Shown here one piece after another: positions 48,375 through 61,972 of a stretch of DNA of 64,000 nucleotides. The DNA is from Ptiloglossa arizonensis (taxonomy: Eukaryota; Arthropoda; Insecta; Hymenoptera; Colletidae): positions 1-64,000 of the forward strand of contig NW_027478915.1 of NCBI RefSeq assembly GCF_051014685.1. Reading direction: 5' to 3'. The translations under genes and the position numbers were made by a program. Position 1 is the first letter of the stretch. Each line of letters begins with the position of its first letter. The notes below the pieces were generated by a model. That model was not told the origin of the DNA. It did not search any database and worked only from the letters and a program-made list of their open reading frames with translations.

Positions 48375-51088
48375 TGCTTACCTCCAAACTGCCATATCTC
48401 GCGAACGGATTGACCAATCCGCAAAATTTCTGTTGTATCTGAAAGTAGAAACTCGCCCGATTACAACGGTATGCGTACTTTTCCCCTAGGCCGTTCTTGT
48501 TATTCGTTTCGAGCATCAGAACCGCGAAAATTTTGAGTTTCTCAAGCGTTTCTTACCTCCAAACTGCCATATCTCGCGAACGGATTGACCAATCCGCAAA
48601 ATTTCTGTTGCATCTGAAAGTAGAAACTCGCCCGATTACAACGGTGTGCGTACTTTTCCCCTAGGCCGTTCTTGTTATTCGTTTCGAGCATCAGAACCGC
48701 GAAAATTTTGAGTTTCTCAAGCGTTTCTTACCTCCAAACTGCCATATCTCGCGAACGGATTGACCAATCCGCAAAGTTTCTGTTGCATCTGAAAGTAGAA
48801 ACTCGCCCGATTACAACGGTATGCGTACATTTCCCCTAGGCCGCCCTAGTTATTCGTTTCGAGCATCAGAACTGCAAAAATTTTGAGTTTCTCAAGCGTT
48901 TCTTACCTAAAAACTGCCATATCTCGCGAACGGACTTGACCAACCAGCAAAATTTCTGTTGCATCTGAAAGTAGAAACTCGCCCGATTACAACGGTATGC
49001 GTACTTTTCCCCTAGACCGTTCTAGTTATGCTTGTCGAGCATCAGAACCGCGAAAATTTTGAGTTTCTCAAGCGTTTCTTACCTCCAAACTGCCATATCT
49101 CGCGAACGGATTGACCAATCCGCAAAGTTTCTGTTGCATCTGAAAGTAGAAACTCGCCCGATTACAACGGTATGCGTACTTTTCCCCTAGGCCGCCCTAG
49201 TTATTCGTTTCGAGCATCAGAACTGCAAAAATTTTGAGTTTCTCAAGCGTTTCTTACCTACAAACTGCCATATCTCGCGAACGGACTTGACCAACCAGCA
49301 AAATTTCTGTTGCATCTGAAAGTAGAAACTCGCCCGATTACAACGGTATGCGTACTTTTCCCCTAGACCGTTCTAGTTATGCTTGTCGAGCATCAGAACT
49401 GCGAAAATTTTGAGTTTCTCAAGCGTTTCTTACCTCCAAACTGCCATATCTCGCGAACGGATTGACCAATCCGCAAAATTTCTGTTGCATCTGAAAGTAG
49501 AAACTCGCCCGATTACAACGGTATGCGTTCTTTTCCCCTAGGCCGTTCTAGTTATGCTTGTCGAGCATCAGAACTGCGAAAATTTTGAGTTTCTCAAGCG
49601 TTTCTTACTTCCAAACTGCCATATCTCGCGAACGGATTGACCAATCCGCAAAATTTCTGTTGCATCTGAAAGTAGAAACTCGCCCGATTACAACGGTATG
49701 CGTACTTTTCCCCTAGACCGTTCTAGTTATGCTTGTCGAGCATCAGAACTGCGAAAATTTTGAGTTTCTCAAGCGTTTCTTACCTCCAAACTGCCATATC
49801 TCGCGAACGGATTGACCAATCCGCAAAATTTCTGTTGCATCTGAAAGTAGAAACTCGCCCGATTACAACGGTATGCGTTCTTTTCCCCTAGGCCGTTCTA
49901 GTTATGCTTGTCGAGCATCAGAACTGCGAAAATTTTGAGTTTCTCAAGCGTTTCTTACCTCCAAACTGCCATATCTCGCGAACGGATTGACCAATCCGCA
50001 AAATTTCTGTTGTATCTGAAAGTAGAAACTCGCCCGATTACAACGGTATGCGTACTTTTCCCCAAGGCCGTTCTTGTTATTCGTTTCGAGCATCAGAACC
50101 GCGAAAATTTTGAGTTTCTCTAGCGTTTCTTACCTCCAAACTGCCATATCTCGCGAACGGATTGACCAATCCGCAAAATTTCTGTTGCATCTGAAAGTAG
50201 AAACTCGCCCGATTACAACGGTATGCGTACTTTTCCCCTATGCCGCCCTAGTTATTCGTTTCGAGCATCAGAATTGCAAAAATTTTGAGTTTCTCAAGCG
50301 TTTCTTACTTCCAAACTGCCATATCTCGCGAACGGATTGACCAATCCGCAAAATTGCTGCTGCATCTGAAAGTAGAAACTCGCCCGATTACAACGGTATG
50401 CGTACTTTTCCCCTAGGCCGTTCTGGTTATTCGTTTCGAGCATCAGAACTGCGAAAATTTTGAGTTTCTCAAGCGTTTCTTACCTACAAACTGCCATATC
50501 TCGCGAACGGACTTGACCAACCAGCAAAATTTCGGTTGCATCTGAAAGTAGAAACTCGCCCGATTACAACGGTATGCGTACTTTTCCCCTAGACCGTTCT
50601 AGTTATGCTTGTCGAGCATCAGAACTGCGAAAATTTTGAGTTTCTCAAGCGTTTCTTACTTCCAAACTGCCATATCTCGCGAACGGATTGACCAATCCGC
50701 AAAATTTCTGTTGCATCTGAAAGTAGAAACTCGCCCGATTACAACGGTATGCGTACTTTTCCCCTAGCCCGTTCTAGTTATTCGTTTCGAGCAACAGAAC
50801 TGTGAAAATTTTGAGTTTCTCAAGCGTTGCTTACCTCCAAACTGCCATATCTCGCGAACGGATTGACCAATCCGCAAAATTTCTGTTGCATCTGAAAGTA
50901 GAAACTCGCCCGATTACAACGGTATGCGTACTTTTCCCCTAGACCGTTCTAGTTATGCTTGTCGAGCATCAGAACTGCGAAAATTTTGAGTTTCTCAAGC
51001 GTTTCTTACCTCCAAACTGCCATATCTCGCGAACGGATTGACCAATCCGCAAAGTTTCTGTTGCATCTGAAAGTAGAAACTCGCCCGA
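48375..51088 (+). repeat. 2.7-kb segment, first copy (partner at 55,910)
   Basis: This segment matches 55,910-58,623 with a constant offset of 7,535 bp (43 monomers plus ten single-base insertions). I found only scattered substitutions, for example GTACATTTCC here against GTACTTTTCC, ACCTAAAAAC against ACCTACAAAC, and AATTGCTGCTGC against AATTTCTGCTGC. Both copies contain the private joint CCCCAAGGCC followed by TTTCTCTAGCG (50,063 and 50,116). A dimer with a 351-bp offset sits inside (GGCCGCCCTAG at 48,839 and 49,190). Confidence 0.85.
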
Positions 51089-54012
51089 TTACAACGGTAT
51101 GCGTACTTTTCCCCTAGGCCGTTCTGGTTATTCGTTTCGAGCATCAGAACTGCGAAAATTTTGAGTTTCTCAAGCGTTTCTTACCTACAAACTGCCATAT
51201 CTCGCGAACGGACTTGACCAACCAGCAAAATTTCGGTTGCATCTGAAAGTAGAAACTCGCCCGATTACAACGGTATGCGTACTTTTCCCCTAGACCGTTC
51301 TAGTTATGCTTGTCGAGCATCAGAACTGCGAAAATTTTGAGTTTCTCAAGCGTTTCTTACTTCCAAACTGCCATATCTCGCGAACGGATTGACCAATCCG
51401 CAAAATTTCTGTTGCATCTGAAAGTAGAAACTCGCCCGATTACAACGGTATGCGTACTTTTCCCCTAGCCCGTTCTAGTTATTCGTTTCGAGCAACAGAA
51501 CTGTGAAAATTTTGAGTTTCTCAAGCGTTGCTTACCTCCAAACTGCCATATCTCGCGAACGGATTGACCAATCCGCAAAATTTCTGTTGCATCTGAAAGT
51601 AGAAACTCGCCCGATTACAACGGTATGCGTACTTTTCCCCTAGACCGTTCTAGTTATGCTTGTCGAGCATCAGAACTGCGAAAATTTTGAGTTTCTCAAG
51701 CGTTTCTTACCTCCAAACTGCCATATCTCGCGAACGGATTGACCAATCCGCAAAATTTCTGTTGCATCTGAAAGTAGAAACTCGCCCGATTACAACGGTA
51801 TGCGTACTTTTCCCCTAGCCCGTTCTAGTTATTCGTTTCGAGCAACAGAACTGTGAAAATTTTGAGTTTCTCAAGCGTTGCTTACCTCCAAACTGCCATA
51901 TCTCGCGAACGGATTGACCAATCCGCAAAATTTCTGTTGCATCTGAAAGTAGAAACTCGCCCGATTACAACGGTATGCGTACTTTTCCCCTAGGCCGTTC
52001 TAGCTATTCGTTTCGAGCATCAGAACTGCGAAAATTTTGAGTTTCTCAAGCGTTTCTTACCTCCAAACTGCCATATCTCGCGAACGGATTGACCAATCCG
52101 CAAAATTTCTGTTGCATCTGAAAGTAGAAACTCGCCCGATTACAACGGTATGCGTTCTTTTCCCCTAGGCCGTTCTAGTTATGCTTGTCGAGCATCAGAA
52201 CTGCGAAAATTTTGAGTTTCTCAAGCGTTTCTTACCTCCAAACTGCCATATCTCGCGAACGGATTGACCACTCCGCAAAATTTCTGTTGTATCTGAAAGT
52301 AGAAACTCGCCCGATTACAACGGTATGCGTACTTTTCCCCTAGGCCGTTCTTGTTATTCGTTTCGAGCATCAGAACCGCGAAAATTTTGAGTTTCTCAAG
52401 CGTTTCTTACCTCCAAACTGCCATATCTCGCGAACGGATTGACCAATCCGCAAAATTTCTGTTGCATCTGAAAGTAGAAACTCGCCCGATTACAAAGGTA
52501 TGCGTACTTTTCCCCTATGCCGCCCTAGTTATTCGTTTCGAGCATCAGAATTGCAAAAATTTTGAGTTTCTCAAGCGTTTCTTACTTCCAAACTGCCATA
52601 TCTCGCGAACGGATTGACCAATCCGCAAAATTTCTGCTGCATCTGAAAGTAGAAACTCGCCCGATTACAACGGTATGCGTACTTTTCCCCTAGGCCGTTC
52701 TGGTTATTCGTTTCGAGCATCAGAACTGCGAAAATTTTGAGTTTCTCAAGCGTTTCTTACCTACAAACTGCCATATCTCGCGAACGGACTTGACCAACCA
52801 GCAAAATTTCGGTTGCATCTGAAAGTAGAAACTCGCCCGATTACAACGGTATGCGTACTTTTCCCCTAGACCGTTCTAGTTATGCTTGTCGAGCATCAGA
52901 ACTGCGAAAATTTTGAGTTTCTCAAGCGTTTCTTACTTCCAAACTGCCATATCTCGCGAACGGATTGACCAATCCGCAAAATTTCTGTTGCATCTGAAAG
53001 TAGAAACTCGCCCGATTACAACGGTATGCGTACTTTTCCCCTAGCCCGTTCTAGTTATTCGTTTCGAGCAACAGAACTGTGAAAATTTTGAGTTTCTCAA
53101 GCGTTGCTTACCTCCAAACTGCCATATCTCGCGAACGGATTGACCAATCCGCAAAATTTCTGTTGCATCTGAAAGTAGAAACTCGCCCGATTACAACGGT
53201 ATGCGTACTTTTCCCCTAGACCGTTCTAGTTATGCTTGTCGAGCATCAGAACTGCGAAAATTTTGAGTTTCTCAAGCGTTTCTTACCTCCAAACTGCCAT
53301 ATCTCGCGAACGGATTGACCAATCCGCAAAGTTTCTGTTGCATCTGAAAGTAGAAACTCGCCCGATTACAACGGTATGCGTACTTTTCCCCTAGGCCGTT
53401 CTGGTTATTCGTTTCGAGCATCAGAACTGCGAAAATTTTGAGTTTCTCAAGCGTTTCTTACCTACAAACTGCCATATCTCGCGAACGGACTTGACGAACC
53501 AGCAAAATTTCGGTTGCATCTGAAAGTAGAAACTCGCCCGATTACAACGGTATGCGTACTTTTCCCCTAGACCGTTCTAGTTATGCTTGTCGAGCATCAG
53601 AACTGCGAAAATTTTGAGTTTCTCAAGCGTTTCTTACTTCCAAACTGCCATATCTCGCGAACGGATTGACCAATCCGCAAAATTTCTGTTGCATCTGAAA
53701 GTAGAAACTCGCCCGATTACAACGGTATGCGTACTTTTCCCCTAGCCCGTTCTAGTTATTCGTTTCGAGCAACAGAACTGTGAAAATTTTGAGTTTCTCA
53801 AGCGTTGCTTACCTCCAAACTGCCATATCTCGCGAACGGATTGACCAATCCGCAAAATTTCTGTTGCATCTGAAAGTAGAAACTCGCCCGATTACAACGG
53901 TATGCGTACTTTTCCCCTAGACCGTTCTAGTTATGCTTGTCGAGCATCAGAACTGCGAAAATTTTGAGTTTCTCAAGCGTTTCTTACCTCCAAACTGCCA
54001 TATCTCGCGAAC
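49745..54012 (+). repeat. 13-mer HOR (2,277 bp) with nested 701-bp tetramers
   Basis: Segment 49,745-51,735 recurs at 52,022-54,012 (offset 2,277 bp). Within each copy a four-monomer group of 701 bp occurs twice, marked by GGCCGTTCTGG (50,416, about 51,117, 52,693, about 53,394) and CCAGCAAAATTTCGG (TTCGG at 50,531, 51,232, 52,808, 53,509). In the tetramer a 176-bp monomer is followed by a TTATGCTTG monomer and a CAACAGAACTGTG monomer. The order implies that the tetramer doubled before the 13-mer did. Confidence 0.82.
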
Positions 54013-55909
54013 GGACTTGACCAATGCGCAAAATTTCTGTTGCATCTGAAAGTAGAAACTCGCCCGATTACAACGGTATGCGTACTTTTCCCCTAGGCCG
54101 TTCTAGTTATGCTTGTCGAGCATCAGAACTGCGAAAATTTTGAGTTTCTCAAGCGTTTCTTACCTCCAAACTGCCATATCTCGCGAACGGATTGACCAAT
54201 CCGCAAAATTTCTGTTGTATCTGAAAGTAGAAACTCGCCCGATTACAACGGTATGCGTACTTTTCCCCTAGGCCGTTCTTGTTATTCGTTTCGAGCATCA
54301 GAACCGCGAAAATTTTGAGTTTCTCAAGCGTTTCTTACCTCCAAACTGCCATATCTCGCGAACGGATTGACCAATCCGCAAAATTTCTGTTGCATCTGAA
54401 AGTAGAAACTCGCCCGATTACAAAGGTATGCGTACTTTTCCCCTATGCCGCCCTAGTTATTCGTTTCGAGCATCAGAATTGCAAAAATTTTGAGTTTCTC
54501 AAGCGTTTCTTACTTCCAAACTGCCATATCTCGCGAACGGATTGACCAATCCGCAAAATTTCTGCTGCATCTGAAAGTAGAAACTCGCCCGATTACAACG
54601 GTATGCGTACTTTTCCCCTAGGCCGTTCTGGTTATTCGTTTCGAGCATCAGAACTGCGAAAATTTTGAGTTTCTCAAGCGTTTCTTACCTACAAACTGCC
54701 ATATCTCGCGAACGGACTTGACCAACCAGCAAAATTTCGGTTGCATCTGAAAGTAGAAGCTCGCCCGATTACAACGGTGTGCGTACTTTTCCCCTAGGCC
54801 GTTCTTGTTATTCTTTTCGAGCATCAGAACCGCGAAAATTTTGAGTTTCTCAAGCGTTTCTTACCTCCAAACTGCCATATCTCGCGAACGGATTGACCAA
54901 TCCGCAAAATTTCTGTTGCATCTGAAAGTAGAAACTCGCCCGATTACAACGGTATGCGTACTTTTCCCCTATGCCGCCCTAGTTATTCGTTTCGAGCATC
55001 AGAATTGCAAAAATTTTGAGTTTCTCAAGCGTTTCTTACTTCCAAACTGCCATATCTCGCGAACGGCTTGACCAATCCGCAAAATTTCTGCTGCATCTGA
55101 AAGTAGAAACTCGCCCGATTACAACGGTATGCGTACTTTTCCCCTAGGCCGTTCTGGTTATTCGTTTCGAGCATCAGAACTGCGAAAATTTTGAGTTTCT
55201 CAAGCGTTTCTTACCTACAAACTGCCATATCTCGCGAACGGACTTGACCAACCAGCAAAATTTCTGTTGCATCTGAAAGTAGAAACTCGCCCGATTACAA
55301 CGGTATGCGTACTTTTCCCCTAGCCCGTTCTAGTTATTCGTTTCGAGCAACAGAACTGTGAAAATTTTGAGTTTCTCAAGCGTTGCTTACCTCCAAACTG
55401 CCATATCTCGCGAACGGATTGACCAATCCGCAAAATTTCTGTTGCATCTGAAAGTAGAAACTCGCCCGATTACAACGGTGTGCGTACTTTTCCCCTAGGC
55501 CGTTCTTGTTATTCGTTTCGAGCATCAGAACCGCGAAAATTTTGAGTTTCTCAAGCGTTTCTTACCTACAAACTGCCATATCTCGCGAACGGACTTGACC
55601 AACCAGCAAAATTTCTGTTGCATCTGAAAGTAGAAACTCGCCCGATTACAACGGTATGCGTACTTTTCCCCTAGACCGTTCTAGTTATGCTTGTCGAGCA
55701 TCAGAACTGCGAAAATTTTGAGTTTCTCAAGCGTTTCTTACCTCCAAACTGCCATATCTCGCGAACGGATTGACCAATCCGCAAAATTTCTGTTGCATCT
55801 GAAAGTAGAAACTCGCCCGATTACAACGGTATGCGTTCTTTTCCCCTAGGCCGTTCTAGTTATGCTTGTCGAGCATCAGAACTGCGAAAATTTTGAGTTT
55901 CTCAAGCGT
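54013..55909 (+). repeat. Block with a 526-bp trimer duplication
   Basis: Segment 54,250-54,735 repeats at 54,776-55,261 (offset 526 bp: two 175-bp monomers and one 176-bp monomer). The shared order is CCGTTCTTG/AACCGCG, CCCCTATGCCGCCC with CAGAATTGCAAAAAT, then GGCCGTTCTGG with CGGACTTGACCAACCAGC. The second copy has TTATTCTTTTCGAG and CGGCTTGACC as private changes. Four 176-bp monomers lie in this short block. Confidence 0.75.
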
Positions 55910-58623
55910 TTCTTTCCTCCAAACTGCCATATCTCGCGAACGGATTGACCAATCCGCAAAATTTCTGTTGTATCTGAAAGTAGAAACTCGCCCGATTACA
56001 ACGGTATGCGTACTTTTCCCCTAGGCCGTTCTTGTTATTCGTTTCGAGCATCAGAACCGCGAAAATTTTGAGTTTCTCAAGCGTTTCTTACCTCCAAACT
56101 GCCATATCTCGCGAACGGATTGACCAATCCGCAAAATTTCTGTTGCATCTGAAAGTAGAAACTCGCCCGATTACAACGGTGTGCGTACTTTTCCCCTAGG
56201 CCGTTCTTGTTATTCGTTTCGAGCATCAGAACCGCGAAAATTTTGAGTTTCTCAAGCGTTTCTTACATCCAAACTGCCATATCTCGCGAACGGATTGACC
56301 AATCCGCAAAGTTTCTGTTGCATCTGAAAGTAGAAACTCGCCCGATTACAACGGTATGCGTACTTTTCCCCTAGGCCGCCCTAGTTATTCGTTTCGAGCA
56401 TCAGAACTGCAAAAATTTTGAGTTTCTCAAGCGTTTCTTACCTACAAACTGCCATATCTCGCGAACGGACTTGACCAACCAGCAAAATTTCTGTTGCATC
56501 TGAAAGTAGAAACTCGCCCGATTACAACGGTATGCGTACTTTTCCCCTAGACCGTTCTAGTTATGCTTGTCGAGCATCAGAACCGCGAAAATTTTGAGTT
56601 TCTCAAGCGTTTCTTACCTCCAAACTGCCATATCTCGCGAACGGATTGACCAATCCGCAAAGTTTCTGTTGCATCTGAAAGTAGAAACTCGCCCGATTAC
56701 AACGGTATGCGTACTTTTCCCCTAGGCCGCCCTAGTTATTCGTTTCGAGCATCAGAACTGCAAAAATTTTGAGTTTCTCAAGCGTTTCTTACCTACAAAC
56801 TGCCATATCTCGCGAACGGACTTGACCAACCAGCAAAATTTCTGTTGCATCTGAAAGTAGAAACTCGCCCGATTACAACGGTATGCGTACTTTTCCCCTA
56901 GACCGTTCTAGTTATGCTTGTCGAGCATCAGAACTGCGAAAATTTTGAGTTTCTCAAGCGTTTCTTACCTCCAAACTGCCATATCTCGCGAACGGATTGA
57001 CCAATCCGCAAAATTTCTGTTGCATCTGAAAGTAGAAACTCGCCCGATTACAACGGTATGCGTTCTTTTCCCCTAGGCCGTTCTAGTTATGCTTGTCGAG
57101 CATCAGAACTGCGAAAATTTTGAGTTTCTCAAGCGTTTCTTACTTCCAAACTGCCATATCTCGCGAAAGGATTGACCAATCCGCAAAATTTCTGTTGCAT
57201 CTGAAAGTAGAAACTCGCCCGATTACAACGGTATGCGTACTTTTCCCCTAGACCGTTCTAGTTATGCTTGTCGAGCATCAGAACTGCGAAAATTTTGAGT
57301 TTCTCAAGCGTTTCTTACCTCCAAACTGCCATATCTCGCGAACGGATTGACCAATCCGCAAAATTTCTGTTGCATCTGAAAGTAGAAACTCGCCCGATTA
57401 CAACGGTATGCGTTCTTTTCCCCTAGGCCGTTCTAGTTATGCTTGTCGAGCATCAGAACTGCGAAAATTTTGAGTTTCTCAAGCGTTTCTTACCTCCAAA
57501 CTGCCATATCTCGCGAACGGATTGACCAATCCGCAAAATTTCTGTTGTATCTGAAAGTAGAAACTCGCCCGATTACAACGGTATGCGTACTTTTCCCCAA
57601 GGCCGTTCTTGTTATTCGTTTCGAGCATCAGAACCGCGAAAATTTTGAGTTTCTCTAGCGTTTCTTACCTCCAAACTGCCATATCTCGCGAACGGATTGA
57701 CCAATCCGCAAAATTTCTGTTGCATCTGAAAGTAGAAACTCGCCCGATTACAACGGTATGCGTACTTTTCCCCTATGCCGCCCTAGTTATTCGTTTCGAG
57801 CATCAGAATTGCAAAAATTTTGAGTTTCTCAAGCGTTTCTTACTTCCAAACTGCCATATCTCGCGAACGGATTGACCAATCCGCAAAATTTCTGCTGCAT
57901 CTGAAAGTAGAAACTCGCCCGATTACAACGGTATGCGTACTTTTCCCCTAGGCCGTTCTGGTTATTCGTTTCGAGCATCAGAACTGCGAAAATTTTGAGT
58001 TTCTCAAGCGTTTCTTACCTACAAACTGCCATATCTCGCGAACGGACTTGACCAACCAGCAAAATTTCGGTTGCATCTGAAAGTAGAAACTCGCCCGATT
58101 ACAACGGTATGCGTACTTTTCCCCTAGACCGTTCTAGTTATGCTTGTCGAGCATCAGAACTGCGAAAATTTTGAGTTTCTCAAGCGTTTCTTACTTCCAA
58201 ACTGCCATATCTCGCGAACGGATTGACCAATCCGCAAAATTTCTGTTGCATCTGAAAGTAGAAACTCGCCCGATTACAACGGTATGCGTACTTTTCCCCT
58301 AGCCCGTTCTAGTTATTCGTTTCGAGCAACAGAACTGTGAAAATTTTGAGTTTCTCAAGCGTTGCTTACCTCCAAACTGCCATATCTCGCGAACGGATTG
58401 ACCAATCCGCAAAATTTCTGTTGCATCTGAAAGTAGAAACTCGCCCGATTACAACGGTATGCGTACTTTTCCCCTAGACCGTTCTAGTTATGCTTGTCGA
58501 GCATCAGAACTGCGAAAATTTTGAGTTTCTCAAGCGTTTCTTACCTCCAAACTGCCATATCTCGCGAACGGATTGACCAATCCGCAAAGTTTCTGTTGCA
58601 TCTGAAAGTAGAAACTCGCCCGA
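55910..58623 (+). repeat. 2.7-kb segment, second copy (partner at 48,375)
   Basis: This is the partner of 48,375-51,088. It diverges at 58,624, where it reads TTACAAAGGTATG and GGCCGCCCTAG while the first copy has TTACAACGG and GGCCGTTCTGG. Its only private changes noticed are TTACATCC for TTACCTCC near 56,259, GCGAAAGG for GCGAACGG near 57,164 and the loss of the AATTGCTGC state. The duplication must postdate the rise of the CAACCAGC monomers inside it. Confidence 0.85.
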
Positions 58624-60147
58624 TTACAAAGGTATGCGTACTTTTCCCCTAGGCCGCCCTAGTTATTCGTTTCGAGCATCAGAACTGCAAAAATTTTGCG
58701 TTTCTCAAGCGTTTCTTACCTACAAACTGCCATATCTCGCGAACGGACTTGACCAACCAGCAAAATTTCTGTTGCATCTGAAAGTAGAAACTCGCCCGAT
58801 TACAACGGTATGCGTACTTTTCCCCTAGACCGTTCTAGTTATGCTTGTCGAGCATCAGAACTGCGAAAATTTTGAGTTTCTCAAGCGTTTCTTACCTCCA
58901 AACTGCCATATCTCGCGAACGGATTGACCAATCCGCAAAATTTCTGTTGCATCTGAAAGTAGAAACTCGCCCGATTACAAAGGTATGCGTTCTTTTCCCC
59001 AAGGCCGTTCTAGTTATGCTTGTCGAGCATCAGAACTGCGAAAATTTTGAGTTTCTCAAGCGTTTCTTACCTCCAAACTGCCATATCTCGCGAACGGATT
59101 GACCAATCCGCAAAATTTCTGTTGTATCTGAAAGTAGAAACTCGCCCGATTACAACGGTATGCGTACTTTTCCCCAAGGCCGTTCTTGTTATTCGTTTCG
59201 AGCATCAGAACCGCGAAAATTTTGAGTTTCTCTAGCGTTTCTTACCTCCAAACTGCCATATCTCGCGAACGGATTGACCAATCCGCAAAATTTCTGTTGC
59301 ATCTGAAAGTAGAAACTCGCCCGATTACAACGGTATGCGTACTTTTCCCCTATGCCGCCCTAGTTATTCGTTTCGAGCATCAGAATTGCAAAAATTTTGA
59401 GTTTCTCAAGCGTTTCTTACTTCCAAACTGCCATATCTCGCGAACGGATTGACCAATCCGCAAAATTTCTGCTGCATCTGAAAGTAGAAACTCGCCCGAT
59501 TACAACGGTATGCGTACTTTTCCCCTAGGCCGTTCTGGTTATTCGTTTCGAGCATCAGAACTGCGAAAATTTTGAGTTTCTCAAGCGTTTCTTACCTACA
59601 AACTGCCATATCTCGCGAACGGACTTGACCAACCAGCAAAATTTCGGTTGCATCTGAAAGTAGAAACTCGCCCGATTACAACGGTATGCGTACTTTTCCC
59701 CTAGACCGTTCTAGTTATGCTTGTCGAGCATCAGAACTGCGAAAATTTTGAGTTTCTCAAGCGTTTCTTACTTCCAAATTGCCATATCTCGCGAACGGAT
59801 TGACCAATCCGCAAAATTTCTGTTGCATCTGAAAGTAGAAACTCGCCCGATTACAACGGTATGCGTACTTTTCCCCTAGCCCGTTCTAGTTATTCGTTTC
59901 GAGCAACAGAACTGTGAAAATTTTGAGTTTCTCAAGCGTTGCTTACCTCCAAACTGCCATATCTCGCGAACGGATTGACCAATCCGCAAAATTTCTGTTG
60001 CATCTGAAAGTAGAAACTCGCCCGATTACAACGGTATGCGTACTTTTCCCCTAGACCGTTCTAGTTATGCTTGTCGAGCATCAGAACTGCGAAAATTTTG
60101 AGTTTCTCAAGCGTTTCTTACCTCCAAACTGCCATATCTCGCGAACG
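57240..60147 (+). repeat. 9-mer HOR (1,577 bp), overlapping the previous segment
   Basis: Positions 57,240-58,570 recur at 58,817-60,147 (offset 1,577 bp, nine monomers plus two insertions). The copied part includes the CCCCAAGGCC and TTTCTCTAGCG pair (57,597 and 59,174). The second copy ends where CGGACTTGACCAATGCGC (60,148) replaces CGGATTGACCAATCCGC. Because the unit lies partly inside the 7,535-bp duplication, this local amplification came later or was restricted to this copy. Confidence 0.8.
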
Positions 60148-61972
60148 GACTTGACCAATGCGCAAAATTTCTGTTGCATCTGAAAGTATAAACTCGCCCG
60201 ATTACAACGGTATGCGTACTTTTCCCCTAGACCGTTCTAGTTATGCTTGTCGAGCATCAGAACTGCGAAAATTTTGAGTTTCTCAAGCGTTTCTTACCTC
60301 CAAACTGCCATATCTCGCGAACGGATTGACCAATCCGCAAAATTTCTGTTGCATCTGAAAGTAGAAACTCGCCCGATTACAACGGTATGCGTTCTTTTCC
60401 CCTAGGCCGTTCTAGTTATGCTTGTCGAGCATCAGAACTGCGAAAATTTTGAGTTTCTCAAGCGTTTCTTACCTCCAAACTGCCATATCTCGCGAACGGA
60501 TTGACCAATCCGCAAAATTTCTGTTGTATCTGAAAGTAGAAACTCGCCCGATTACAACGGTATGCGTACTTTTCCCCTAGGCCGTTCTTGTTATTCGTTT
60601 CGAGCATCAGAACCGCGAAAATTTTGAGTTTCTCAAGCGTTTCTTACCTCCAAACTGCCATATCTCGCGAACGGATTGACCAATCCGCAAAATTTCTGTT
60701 GCATCTGAAAGTAGAAACTCGCCCGATTACAAAGGTATGCGTACTTTTCCCCTATGCCGCCCTAGTTATTCGTTTCGAGCATCAGAATTGCAAAAATTTT
60801 GAGTTTCTCAAGCGTTTCTTACTTCCAAACTGCCATATCTCGCGAACGGATTGACCAATCCGCAAAATTTCTGCTGCATCTGAAAGTAGAAACTCGCCCG
60901 ATTACAACGGTATGCGTACTTTTCCCCTAGGCCGTTCTGGTTATTCGTTTCGAGCATCAGAACTGCGAAAATTTTGAGTTTCTCAAGCGTTTCTTACCTA
61001 CAAACTGCCATATCTCGCGAACGGACTTGACCAACCAGCAAAATTTCGGTTGCATCTGAAAGTAGAAACTCGCCCGATTACAACGGTATGCGTACTTTTC
61101 CCCTAGACCGTTCTAGTTATGCTTGTCGAGCATCAGAACTGCGAAAATTTTGAGTTTCTCAAGCGTTTCTTACTTCCAAACTATCATATCTCGCGAACGG
61201 ATTGACCAATCCGCAAAATTTCTGTTGCATCTGAAAGTAGAAACTCGCCCGATTACAACGGTATGCGTACTTTTCCCCTAGCCCGTTCTAGTTATTCGTT
61301 CCGAGCAACAGAACTGTGAAAATTTTGAGTTTCTCAAGCGTTTCTTACCTCCAAACTGCCATATCTCGCGAACGGATTGACCAATCCGCAAAATTTCTGT
61401 TGTATCTGAAAGTAGAAACTCGCCCGATTACAACGGTATGCGTACTTTTCCCCTAGGCCGTTCTTGTTATTCGTTTCGAGCATCAGAACCGCGAAAATTT
61501 TGAGTTTCTCAAGCGTTTCTTACCTCCAAACTGCCATATCTCGCGAACGGATTGACCAATCCGCAAAATTTCTGTTGCATCTGAAAGTAGAAACTCGCCC
61601 GATTACAACGGTATGCGTACTTTTCCCCTATGCCGCCCTAGTTATTCGTTTCGAGCATCAGAATTGCAAAAATTTTGAGTTTCTCAAGCGTTTCTTACTT
61701 CCAAACTGCCATATCTCGCGAACGGATTGACCAATCCGCAAAATTTCTGCTGCATCTGCAAGTAGAAACTCGCCCGATTACAACGGTATGCGTACTTTTC
61801 CCCTAGGCCGTTCTGGTTATTCGTTTCGAGCATCAGAACTGCGAAAATTTTGAGTTTCTCAAGCGTTTCTTACCTACAAACTGCCATATCTCGCGAACGG
61901 ACTTGACCAACCAGCAAAATTTCGGTTGCATCTGAAAGTAGAAACTCGCCCGATTACAACGGTATGCGTACT
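60148..61972 (+). repeat. Block with 1,402- and 876-bp periods
   Basis: The CCGTTCTTG/AACCGCG then CCCCTATGCCGCCC pair occurs at about 59,186, 60,588 and 61,464, giving offsets of 1,402 (eight monomers) and 876 bp (five monomers). TTTCGGTTGC follows in each (59,643, 61,045, 61,921). Private substitutions include GTATAAACTC near 60,186 and CAAACTATCATATC near 61,178. Confidence 0.75.
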
